A DNA stretch of 52,546 nt from Terriglobales bacterium (GTDB lineage: Bacteria > Acidobacteriota > Terriglobia > Terriglobales > Acidobacteriaceae). The stretch covers positions 1 to 52,546 of the forward strand of contig DASPRM010000108.1 of NCBI GenBank assembly GCA_035624455.1. The letters are read 5' to 3'. Within the stretch, counting starts at the first letter, position 1, and every line of letters starts with the position of its first letter. Positions 1 through 7,053 of the stretch are shown here, piece by piece. Under the pieces are notes generated by a model. The model ran no database searches and was not told the DNA's origin. It saw nothing but the letters and a program-made list of their open reading frames with translations. Made by a program: the position numbers and the translations under genes.

Positions 1-13
1 TGCGATTCGCCTG

Positions 14-1171
14 ATGACCTCGGCCGAAGTCGTCATTGTGGGTGGCGGAATCGTCGGCTCGAGCATCGCTTACCACCTGACGGAAGCGGGATGCACCGAC
101 GTGCTCGTCGTCGAGCGGGAGACTCACCAGGGCAAGGGATCAACCGGCAAGAGCATGGGCGGCGTCAGGGCGCAGTTCTCTACGCCCGTTAACATCCAGA
201 TGTCGCTCTACTCGATCCCCTTCTACGCCAGCTTCGAGGAGCGGCTGGGCCACCCTGCTGGTTATCGTCCGCAGGGATATCTGTTCGTTGCCACCAGCGA
301 GGCACACCTGCGTTACCTGCGCGCGAATTACGAGCGCCAGGTCGCGATGGGATTGAAGAACGTGCGTCTGCTCGCGCGCGCTGAGATCGTCTCCGCGTTT
401 CCGAAGCTCAGATCCGACGACATCGTGGGCGGCAGCTTTTGCTCGACCGATGGCTTTGTCGACCCCTATAGCGCTATGGTGGGCTTCATGAAATGCGCCG
501 AGGAGCGAGGTGCGCGGCTTTGGCGGGAGACGGAGGTCACCGGAATCCTGCAGGACGGAAACGGCCTCGCTGCCGTTGAGACCACCCGTGGCCGAGTAGC
601 GACACGAAAGGTGGTGAATGCTGCCGGGCCGTGGGCGGCGCAGGTGGCGAAGTTCGTCGGCGTTGATCTGCCGGTCGAGCCGTTGCGGCGTATGCTGGTG
701 CCGACCGAGCCATATGACGGGTTTCCGCATTCCGCCCCCATGATCATCGACATGTCGAATGGATTTCACTTCCGCCCGGAGTCGCTGGGCTTTCTGTTTG
801 CGTGGAACGATCCGGAAGAGACGCCCGGCTACAAGATGAACTTCGAGTCGTCGTTTCTCGAGAAAATTCTGACGCGGGCGGCGAATCGCGTGCCCGATTT
901 CGAGAATGTTCCAGTGAATCCCAAGCGCGCCTGGGCGGGATTGTACGAGATGACGCCCGACCATCATCCAATCCTGGGCCGGGTGCCGGAAGTGCCGGGG
1001 TTCTTCTTGGCCAACGGCTTCAGCGGACACGGCGTGATGCACGCTCCGGCGACGGGCAAGATCGTGTCCGATCTGGTGCTGCACGGGAAGACGGATTTGA
1101 TCGATGCCCGGCTACTGGACTTCGAGCGCTTTGCGGAAAGGCGGATGATTGAGGAGACCGCGGTGCTTTAG
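14..1171 (+). CDS. FAD-dependent oxidoreductase (DAO / sarcosine oxidase beta type)
   Basis: This is a 385-residue flavoprotein of the D-amino-acid oxidase superfamily, which oxidises secondary or tertiary amines or amino acids at a flavin; the substrate cannot be told. The N-terminus carries the dinucleotide-binding glycine motif GGGIVGSS at residues 10-17 after a hydrophobic strand, with an acidic/basic VVERE segment closing the Rossmann unit. The C-terminal family signature, from GLYEMTPDHHPILG to FSGHGVMHAP, is intact. Length fits sarcosine oxidase beta, HcnC or proline dehydrogenase beta subunits. A TGA at 12-14 overlaps the ATG (TGATG), which suggests coupling to a gene left of the window. 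Its TAG shares bases with the stop of the convergent yjbQ. Confidence 0.85.
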   Translation: MTSAEVVIVGGGIVGSSIAYHLTEAGCTDVLVVERETHQGKGSTGKSMGGVRAQFSTPVNIQMSLYSIPFYASFEERLGHPAGYRPQGYLFVATSEAHLRYLRANYERQVAMGLKNVRLLARAEIVSAFPKLRSDDIVGGSFCSTDGFVDPYSAMVGFMKCAEERGARLWRETEVTGILQDGNGLAAVETTRGRVATRKVVNAAGPWAAQVAKFVGVDLPVEPLRRMLVPTEPYDGFPHSAPMIIDMSNGFHFRPESLGFLFAWNDPEETPGYKMNFESSFLEKILTRAANRVPDFENVPVNPKRAWAGLYEMTPDHHPILGRVPEVPGFFLANGFSGHGVMHAPATGKIVSDLVLHGKTDLIDARLLDFERFAERRMIEETAVL

Positions 1172-1596
1172 TGATACACCTTGAATTCTGCATCCGTTTT
1201 ACTTCTCCGCAGGAACGTAAATATCACCTCCCGTTCTCTCGGCTCGTCCAATTCCACCAGCACAATCCTCTGCCAGGTGCCGAGCACAAGTTCGCCGCGC
1301 TCGGCGGGAACCGAGACCGAGGTGCCGATCAAGGCAGAAAGAATGTGATCGGGGACGTGCGCCGGGTTGTGTGGATGGCGGTATTTCAGCCTGGGGATCA
1401 TAGCTTCGAAGTCGAGCATGTCGAGATCGGTGCCGGGATCGAGGTCGGCGGTGGTCAGCGCCGCCGTGGTGTGCAGGACAGACAGGTGGCACACTCCCGA
1501 GCGATCCGCATAGGATTTGCGCAAGGCGAGTGCGACCTGGTCGGTGATGTCCAGCACTTCACGCTTTTTTCGGGTTTTGAAGGTCAGCCGGTGCAT
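1168..1596 (-). CDS. YjbQ family protein (UPF0047)
   Basis: A 142-residue cytosolic protein of the YjbQ/UPF0047 family, full length for the family. Members are annotated as secondary thiamine-phosphate synthases because some rescue thiE mutants, but the true role is unsettled. Family hallmarks visible here are the HTTAAL stretch near residue 42, a histidine cluster YRHPHNPAH with a following DHI (likely metal or phosphate ligands), and the GTWQ motif near the C-terminus followed by an acidic DEPRER segment. The gene is convergent with the FAD oxidoreductase: its TAA (1170-1168) and the neighbour's TAG (1169-1171) overlap, so no terminator fits between them. Confidence 0.88.
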   Translation of the reverse strand: MHRLTFKTRKKREVLDITDQVALALRKSYADRSGVCHLSVLHTTAALTTADLDPGTDLDMLDFEAMIPRLKYRHPHNPAHVPDHILSALIGTSVSVPAERGELVLGTWQRIVLVELDEPREREVIFTFLRRSKTDAEFKVYH

Positions 1597-1634
1597 GGTG
1601 AGTTCATCATTTCTGCATTCCAGGAACTACGTGG

Positions 1635-1674
1635 GAACGGACGTCCCGTCCGTTCAAGTCGAGCGGAGCTCGAC
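1635..1674. repeat. Paired short hairpins in the yjbQ upstream region
   Basis: Two adjacent perfect hairpins are visible: GAACGGACG/CGTCCGTTC (1635-1655, 9-bp stem, 3-nt loop) and GTCGAGC/GCTCGAC (1658-1674, 7-bp stem, 3-nt loop). No T-tract follows on either strand, so they are not typical terminators. They resemble the small intergenic palindromes I associate with Acidobacteriota chromosomes. Confidence 0.55.
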
Positions 1675-1771
1675 GGCACCCGGGTCCACCGCAGCCTGAA
1701 GGCCGTCCATGATCGCAATTCTTGCAACTGTCATCTTGAGCGAGGACGGGCTCAGCATGACCACGGCTCTT

Positions 1772-1928
1772 GGGTGGAGCAGGGCTTCCAGCCCTGCATT
1801 TACACAGCGCCTAAGAACCTCGGCTTTAGCCGCTGAGGATATCCTGCGCATTAACAAAATTACCTCAGCGGCTGAAGCCCGCGTCTTTGCTGCATCCTCT
1901 GATGCAGGCCTAAAGACCTGCTCTACCC
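1772..1928. repeat. Nested palindromic intergenic element
   Basis: This roughly 157-bp block folds on itself. The outer arms at 1772-1783 and 1917-1928 are 12-nt inverted repeats with one mismatch. The inner arms at 1822-1838 and 1863-1879 (GGCTTTAGCCGCTGAGG and its complement) are 17-nt with one mismatch. A third hairpin CAGGGCT/AGCCCTG sits at 1780-1796. A TCATCTTGAGCGAGG segment just upstream (about 1732-1746) resembles the GTCATTCCGAG sequence near 11819. Stretches open in several frames across it are by-products of the symmetry. The 1597-1961 gap holds this element, the small hairpins at 1635-1674 and no gene. Confidence 0.65.
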
Positions 1929-1961
1929 TTACGAGTGATCGCGATAGATGTTTTAGGAGCC

Positions 1962-3176
1962 TCATGGCACCTGGCGTGCGTATGGGTCTTTGGCCTGCGG
2001 CGGGAAGGGCAGCGGCCGTCCCTGGAATAGCGCGGCGCAGTTCTCGAGCCGCTTGGTGCCGTCGTGCACGGCGAACTTCGCAGGACGATCGGGGGGCCCG
2101 CTCCACAGGCTCACGCCCGCGTATTCGCCGTCTTTCCGCAAAATGTAGTACTTCATGCTGATGTAGCGCAATTTTCGCGGGTTGCTAAGGTAATTGCGCA
2201 CGATGCGTTTGAGCGCTTCGAGTCCGGCGTCTCGCGGCGACATCCCGCGACGCATGTTCTCGACGATGGTATGAGCACCTGCCACTTTGATGTTCTCTTC
2301 GCCGCTGCCCGTGGCTCCCGCCGAGCCCACGTCCTGATCGGTATAGCAGCCAGCGCCAATGATGGGGGAATCACCCACGCGCCCAGGAATCTTCCAGGCG
2401 AGTCCGCTGGTGGTTGTCATGCCTGAGATCTCGCCTTTTTCGTTCAGCGCCGAGACATGAATGGTTCCGGTCGGCGGGTAGAGAATTTTGCGAATGGCAG
2501 CGAGGCGAAATTCGGGATCAATCCCCAGGACCGCTGCGCGCTCGAGAAGCCGCTCGAACATTTTCGGTTGGAGTTCAGCTTGTGGCGGCGGCATGTCAGC
2601 AATATCCGGAGAAATCCTGTAGTTCGGATCGTCCAGGCCCGGTCCCCACCAGTCGTACTTGGGATTGCTTTCCTTCCAGAGCAGCCAGATTTTTCGGGAG
2701 CGCTCCGTAAGCAAGTTTTCCTTCGGAAAGCCCATGGCAATGGCGAAGCGTTCTGCGCCTTCTCCGACCAGCATCACGTGGCCGGAGTGCTCCATGACCG
2801 CTTTCGCCACTAACGACACGTTCTTGATATTGCGAACGCCGCCAACCGCACCCGCCCGGCGGCTTGGGCCGTGCATGCAGGAGGCATCGAGTTCGACGAT
2901 GCCTTCTTCGTTGGGAAGCCCGCCGAGACCCACGCTGTCGTCATTGGGATCGTCTTCCTGGACTTTGCCCACGGCAATGGCCGCATCCAGTGTGTCGCCG
3001 CCCTTGCTAAGGATCTCGAATCCCTGACCAATTCCGTTAATGCCATTGGCGCTGGCGACCAGGATGGGGGCACGCTTCGGCTTTGACGATGAAACGGGTG
3101 CCTTCTGTGCGTCAAGAGATAGAGCGAACGAAGCCAGGCCAGCGGTAGTGAGAAAGTCTCTGCGGGAAAATCCCAT
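1962..3176 (-). CDS. N4-(beta-N-acetylglucosaminyl)-L-asparaginase (glycosylasparaginase), Tat-exported
   Basis: An Ntn-hydrolase of the glycosylasparaginase family, which cleaves the GlcNAc-asparagine bond and matures by autocleavage. I start at the ATG at 3176, preceded by AGGAGG; an upstream frame to 3221 is open but lacks that signal. The N-terminus MGFSRRDFLTTAG is a twin-arginine export signal. The predicted nucleophile is Thr238 in the PTGTIHV segment. The downstream substrate-binding block GRVGDSPIIGAG (265-276) and the GATGSGEE loop are intact and match flavobacterial periplasmic enzymes. The length of 404 is slightly longer than usual. It probably acts in the periplasm on glycopeptide scavenging; no substrate is provable. 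It has no operon partner. Confidence 0.9.
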   Translation of the reverse strand: MGFSRRDFLTTAGLASFALSLDAQKAPVSSSKPKRAPILVASANGINGIGQGFEILSKGGDTLDAAIAVGKVQEDDPNDDSVGLGGLPNEEGIVELDASCMHGPSRRAGAVGGVRNIKNVSLVAKAVMEHSGHVMLVGEGAERFAIAMGFPKENLLTERSRKIWLLWKESNPKYDWWGPGLDDPNYRISPDIADMPPPQAELQPKMFERLLERAAVLGIDPEFRLAAIRKILYPPTGTIHVSALNEKGEISGMTTTSGLAWKIPGRVGDSPIIGAGCYTDQDVGSAGATGSGEENIKVAGAHTIVENMRRGMSPRDAGLEALKRIVRNYLSNPRKLRYISMKYYILRKDGEYAGVSLWSGPPDRPAKFAVHDGTKRLENCAALFQGRPLPFPPQAKDPYARQVP

Positions 3177-3314
3177 GCGTCCTCCTGAAAGGAATCGGCC
3201 ACGGACTGGACGGATCGTCACCGATCAGAAAAGGGGAAGAAGGATAGCATGGAGGACCTTCGCATTTAGTAATCTGAAAATGGTAATCGGGTAATTGCAA
3301 GCCAACTCTAAGAG

Positions 3315-3347
3315 AAAAACCCCGCCCAAGCTTTGCTTGAACGGGGC
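3315..3347 (-). terminator. Intrinsic terminator after the HPF-sigma/baeRF unit
   Basis: On the minus strand a GCCCCG...CGGGG stem (3347-3320, inner AAGC/GCTT pairing, two internal mismatches) is followed directly by TTTTT (3319-3315). It lies 47 nt beyond the baeRF stop and upstream of the asparaginase start, so it closes the baeRF transcript. Confidence 0.7.
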
Positions 3348-3393
3348 ACCCTCAGGATCTTCGTTTACGCGATCACAGAAGCAGAATTCACCG

Positions 3394-4560
3394 CTAGCTG
3401 GCGATGCGCTCCGCCCCGCGTTCTGCGCGGAAGCGCAGGCGTGCAGCGATATTGCCGGCCTTCTGCAGGTCGGGGTCGTTAGGCACGTAAACGACCTCCA
3501 CTCCATTGCGCAGGGCTAATCCAACCAGGGCATCGGAGATATCTTCGACCTCGCGCGTCTCGCACCCGCAGACCGTGCACTCCTTCACCAGGTGCATGTC
3601 GATGTGTCCACAGTTGGAGCAGTGCACACCGGGAGCAGCAAAACTGCTTTCGATCAACAGGGTTTGTACTTCAGCCTGCTCCATCGAGCGGAGCACCCTG
3701 CGCAGGCCTACTGCCCCGTGATTCCGGGAACGGGCTTCGTCGAGCACCTCCCGCACCAGGTTCCGGCGCTGCTTGTCGCGGAAAGCACTCAGCATGCCCC
3801 GGGCGCGTTCGCGCACCTGCTCGGCGGTAGCGGTGGCAATGTCGATATCGAAACGTCCCGCCAAACACCCTCTCAGGTAGGGGTGCAATTGACGCTCGAT
3901 CTCAGGCCACACGTCCTCGCGGCAGCCGAAGATGAGGCGGTCGCAACTGCCCTTCTGCTGGAGTTCCAGCAGGCGGTCTGCGACCCGCTTGAAATGGCCA
4001 AGCGCCTCATTTTCTACCCGTCGTTCGGCGTGACCGGCATCGTAGCCGAGAAACCCATCACTGCGGCCACGGCGCGGAAGGAGAGCTACAAAGTCCTCGC
4101 GCTCCTGGATCTCGCCTTCCTGCATGTGGAACAGGCGAGCCTTGTTGCGCTCTACCAGCGCAACATAGGTGCTGCACAGGGCATCTTGCAGGGCCGACAA
4201 AGGCCGAAGATGAAAGCGCGTGTTCACATGCAGCGCGGTTCCCGGAAGCTGCGCCGGCAGATCGAATTCCTTCCACAGGCGCGTGGAAGCGCAGGCAAAC
4301 ACCGCCTTGGCTCTACCCTGATTTCCGTGCAAGCCTTCCGCCCAGGCCAACAACCGATCCAAGTCAGCTTTGAGCAGCTTGCAACCCTTGCCGTTTTTGT
4401 CCGCCTCGCGGACCGCGTCCTTGACGAGGTCCTTGATGCGCAACGCCTCCTCGCGGTGCGACTTGTCTGAAGGAGTGGTGGGTTGGTAGTAAAAGGTGAC
4501 CGCGTTACACTGCGCAGATTGGAATTCAGCTAATTCGCGAATTTCATCTCGCGTAATCAT
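3394..4560 (-). CDS. baeRF-family (bacterial eRF1-like) protein with zinc ribbon
   Basis: A 388-residue protein I assign to the bacterial archaeo-eukaryotic release factor superfamily, probably family 10. The middle part (about 125-265) looks like an eRF1/Vms1-type central domain: ALVERNKARLF strand, then a loop at 168-181 where Vms1 has its catalytic GGQ/GSQ-like Gln. Here the loop reads GYDAGHAERR, so that Gln is absent. The C-terminal L7Ae-like domain (about 296-375) contains a zinc ribbon with Cys314, Cys317, Cys328 and Cys331. A ribosome-associated role in rescue, splitting or hibernation is inferred from the family, not shown. It starts 20 nt after the HPF-sigma gene with a GGAGGT Shine-Dalgarno, so the two are one operon. 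Confidence 0.75.
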   Translation of the reverse strand: MITRDEIRELAEFQSAQCNAVTFYYQPTTPSDKSHREEALRIKDLVKDAVREADKNGKGCKLLKADLDRLLAWAEGLHGNQGRAKAVFACASTRLWKEFDLPAQLPGTALHVNTRFHLRPLSALQDALCSTYVALVERNKARLFHMQEGEIQEREDFVALLPRRGRSDGFLGYDAGHAERRVENEALGHFKRVADRLLELQQKGSCDRLIFGCREDVWPEIERQLHPYLRGCLAGRFDIDIATATAEQVRERARGMLSAFRDKQRRNLVREVLDEARSRNHGAVGLRRVLRSMEQAEVQTLLIESSFAAPGVHCSNCGHIDMHLVKECTVCGCETREVEDISDALVGLALRNGVEVVYVPNDPDLQKAGNIAARLRFRAERGAERIAS

Positions 4561-4580
4561 TGCACCTCCATGCCGACGGC

Positions 4581-5627
4581 TTAAACAGGTCGAGGTTGCT
4601 GAAACGTTTTGTTCCTCAATTGGCCGGGATCGGACAAGTTCCGGCGTAGATGTTCTCTTGCAGAATTGATGGAATGACGCACGTCCTGGCTCGAGCGTCC
4701 GCTGATAGCAGATATTTCCTCAACATTGAACCCTTCAATCCCAAACAGTAGAAATGCTTCCCGGTCTTCCCGCCGAGTGCCACGCAATGCGCGTTCCACC
4801 AGGTTTAACATCTCATCGGAGGCCACCGTGTCTTCCGGGGAAGCGGCGGAACGATTGGGAATCAGATTTTCTTCGGTGATGGTTTCATCCGGTTGGTGGA
4901 ACTCGACGTAAGCTTCGTCGCTGTGCCGCTCCAACTCTTCCTGCGGCCGGCGGGGATGCTCTTCCAGTGATACCGCGTCGACGCTATCACGCTGGCGACG
5001 CGGCAATTCGTTCATGGCGCGCACCGCCAGGCGATAAATCCAGGCTTCCAAGGCGAGCTTCTCGGGTTTTTCTCCGTCGCTAAGAGCATTCGCGATGGCT
5101 TCGTCGATCACTTCTTCGGAGCGAAGCTGGAAGGGAGTAAGCTCACCCAGGCTCTCCCGGTAGCGCAACTCGCGTTCGACAAAGCGCTGGAGTCGCGAGA
5201 GATTAGCATTCACATATCCACTGATGTCCTCGTCGGAGACCTTGGGGGCCTGCACTGCCGCGAGCGTACTTTCAAACGGAACCTGCTCCGGAGCACGGCC
5301 CTCCTTCTGACGGCGTGGCCACTGGCGATGATTGCGCAGCCGGGCTTTATGACGTGTAATCTGTTGAATCAGATCATCAAAGGCACTCTTGATGGCGGTA
5401 GTGACCGTGGGCGCACTGTTGCTGGTGGCGATGTCTCCGGAAGGCAGCCGCAGGTCCAAGCGTACAAGGATTCCAGCTCGGGCTGGTTGGTCTTCCAGAA
5501 TGGCGTGGAGATGAACTAACTCAGGACGGAAAACCTGCAGCCTTTTCCGCACTTTTTGAATTTGTAAGTTGATTTCCCGTTCGACGTTGGAGTTCTTGGA
5601 AAGTTTATAGCTGATGTGGACATTCAT
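4581..5627 (-). CDS. Ribosome hibernation factor (HPF/RaiA) domain fused to ECF-like sigma factor
   Basis: A 348-residue chimera. Residues 1-105 look like an HPF/RaiA/YfiA domain: an MNVHISYK opening strand, a basic VRKRL helix, a VRLDLRLPSGDI strand pair, then an AIKSAFDDLIQQITRHKARLR helix. HPF domains bind the 30S decoding site and silence ribosomes. Residues about 138-212 resemble sigma region 2, including the AWIYRLAVRAMNELPRR core-binding/-10 segment. Residues about 272-332 resemble sigma region 4, with a helix-turn-helix around 298-328 (EGFNVEEISAISGRSS... then AREHLRR). An acidic linker (about 220-265) joins them. Known HPF long forms end in a dimerisation domain instead. No frameshift is needed. 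It is first in an operon with the baeRF gene. Which activity is live, if both, cannot be seen. Confidence 0.75.
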   Translation of the reverse strand: MNVHISYKLSKNSNVEREINLQIQKVRKRLQVFRPELVHLHAILEDQPARAGILVRLDLRLPSGDIATSNSAPTVTTAIKSAFDDLIQQITRHKARLRNHRQWPRRQKEGRAPEQVPFESTLAAVQAPKVSDEDISGYVNANLSRLQRFVERELRYRESLGELTPFQLRSEEVIDEAIANALSDGEKPEKLALEAWIYRLAVRAMNELPRRQRDSVDAVSLEEHPRRPQEELERHSDEAYVEFHQPDETITEENLIPNRSAASPEDTVASDEMLNLVERALRGTRREDREAFLLFGIEGFNVEEISAISGRSSQDVRHSINSAREHLRRNLSDPGQLRNKTFQQPRPV

Positions 5628-5680
5628 TCGTGCCTCGAATGCAGGATAAGTTCCTGCTAGCCCACTTATCTAGCAAGGAA

Positions 5681-5708
5681 ATTGTACACCTATACGATAA
5701 GAGGCAAG
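5681..5708 (-). promoter_or_regulatory. Possible sigma70-type promoter of the HPF-sigma/baeRF operon
   Basis: On the minus strand a TACAAT -10 (5686-5681) is preceded, after 16 nt, by CTTGCC (5708-5703), a weak -35. The start codon is 53 nt downstream of the -10. The -10 matches consensus at five of six bases, but the -35 is poor. The 5628-5880 gap holds nothing else I can name. A GGAACTT string nearer the start is too close to the ATG to act as an ECF -35. Confidence 0.35.
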
Positions 5709-5880
5709 AGCCTGCGGAAGATGTTGCCTTTTCCAGTGTGATAAATCGGGAATTGCGGAGAAAATTAATCTTGACTTTAGGGAACCTCGGGAAGCAAAGA
5801 AGTGTCGGAATTCGTGACTTGACGACAGTTTACCAACGAAGGGTGAAAAGGCGTCCTGTCTGCTCTCGAAAAGGGGGGCC

Positions 5881-6999
5881 ATGTCAGTAACTGGCATATT
5901 AGCAACGGTTTTGATGTTGAGCTCACTGACGTACGGATGCGGGGGTGGCAGCGGAGGAGAGAGCGGAGGGGGAGCAGGAAATCCGACTGCGGCACCCTCC
6001 AGTTCCACAAGGGCGGCCAGGAATGGTGCAGTGATCGTGAGCCTAGGCTCATCGACCGCGGGAGCTGCTATCTACTACGCGGTTGACGGAAGCACGCCGA
6101 GTGCTTCTTCCCAGCAGTACCAGGCTCCGTTTCTGGTGGCCTCCAACCTGACGGTCAAAGCTATTGCCATCGCAGGAGGAACGTCCAGTACTGTCACGAG
6201 CCAGTCATTTTCAGCGAACATTCCGTCGGGAACCCTGGTTTGGAGCGAGGAGTTCTCGAATTCCACCGGCACCATGGCGCAGCCCGACCCTGCGATCTGG
6301 ACGTACGACACTGGCAACAGCGGTTTTGGCAACAAGGAACTGGAGACTTATTGTGCCTGGGGATCGTCGAGCTCGCCCTGCAGCACGAGCAATCCCAGCG
6401 TATACGTTGGAGCAGACGGCTACCTGCATATCGTGGCGCAGCAGCCGACGGCGGGCGTGTATACATCGGCGAGGCTCAAGACCCAGGGCCTGTTCAGCTT
6501 CCAGTATGGGCGAGTGGAAGTACGAGCCCTGGTGCCGGAGGCGCAGGGCTTTTGGCCGGCAGTCTGGCTGTTGGGCAATAACATCGCCACCGTGAATTGG
6601 CCCGCCTGTGGCGAACAAGACGTGCTGGAGCGGGTGAACGCCGCCGAGACGCCCGACTGGACCATCGGCTCCATTCATGGGACCGGCTTCACCGGAACTG
6701 CGCTGGGCACCAGGTACAATTTTCCGAGCGGACAGACGGCGGCTCAGTGGCATACCTATGGCATGATCTGGTCGCCGAAAAGCGTGGAGTATTACGTGGA
6801 CGATCCCACCAAGCCGTACGCGAGCTTCACGCCGGCCAGCCTTGACGGCCGAAGCGGGGCGGTCTGGCCCTTCGATGCGGGCCAAAGCTTCATCATTCTG
6901 AATCTCGCCATTGGCGGAGACTGGCCTGGGTCGCCCAATGCAGCGACGCCATTTCCGTCAGAGATGCTGATTGACTACGTGCGGATCTATGCGAACTAG
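5881..6999 (+). CDS. GH16 beta-glucanase (laminarinase-like) lipoprotein
   Basis: A 372-residue secreted endo-beta-1,3(4)-glucanase candidate. A hydrophobic N-terminus ends at Cys20 (LTYGC, an imperfect lipobox) followed by a Gly/Ser-rich linker, so surface or periplasmic lipid anchoring is likely. Residues about 45-112 form a chitobiase C-terminal-like beta-sandwich (IYYAVDGSTPS ... LTVKAIA). The GH16 domain spans 118-372, with SARLKTQGLFSFQYGRVE and the catalytic ExDxxE as Glu245, Asp247 and Glu250. The usual Ile after the first Glu is Gln here. An AAAAGGGGGG ribosome site precedes the ATG. The gene stands alone, convergent with mqnE. Confidence 0.88.
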   Translation: MSVTGILATVLMLSSLTYGCGGGSGGESGGGAGNPTAAPSSSTRAARNGAVIVSLGSSTAGAAIYYAVDGSTPSASSQQYQAPFLVASNLTVKAIAIAGGTSSTVTSQSFSANIPSGTLVWSEEFSNSTGTMAQPDPAIWTYDTGNSGFGNKELETYCAWGSSSSPCSTSNPSVYVGADGYLHIVAQQPTAGVYTSARLKTQGLFSFQYGRVEVRALVPEAQGFWPAVWLLGNNIATVNWPACGEQDVLERVNAAETPDWTIGSIHGTGFTGTALGTRYNFPSGQTAAQWHTYGMIWSPKSVEYYVDDPTKPYASFTPASLDGRSGAVWPFDAGQSFIILNLAIGGDWPGSPNAATPFPSEMLIDYVRIYAN

Positions 7000-7053
7000 G
7001 CCAAGTCTCAGAGTGCAGCTCGGGCGCAAGCTTAAAGGAAACCGTGACAGGCG

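Noticed and set aside
140-1084. 314-codon antisense open frame on the minus strand
   Set aside because: It lies wholly opposite the FAD oxidoreductase, has no recognisable domain and is typical of spurious frames in GC-rich DNA.
1709-2161. Open frames on both strands across the intergenic block
   Set aside because: They arise from the palindromic element at 1772-1928 and run into the asparaginase gene; no domain or ribosome site.
3592-4470. 292-codon plus-strand open frame
   Set aside because: It is antisense to the baeRF gene, whose zinc ribbon and family strands are convincing; the antisense product has no motif.
5630-5890. 86-codon plus-strand open frame before the GH16 gene
   Set aside because: No ribosome site or recognisable family; it runs across the HPF-sigma promoter area and overlaps the GH16 start.
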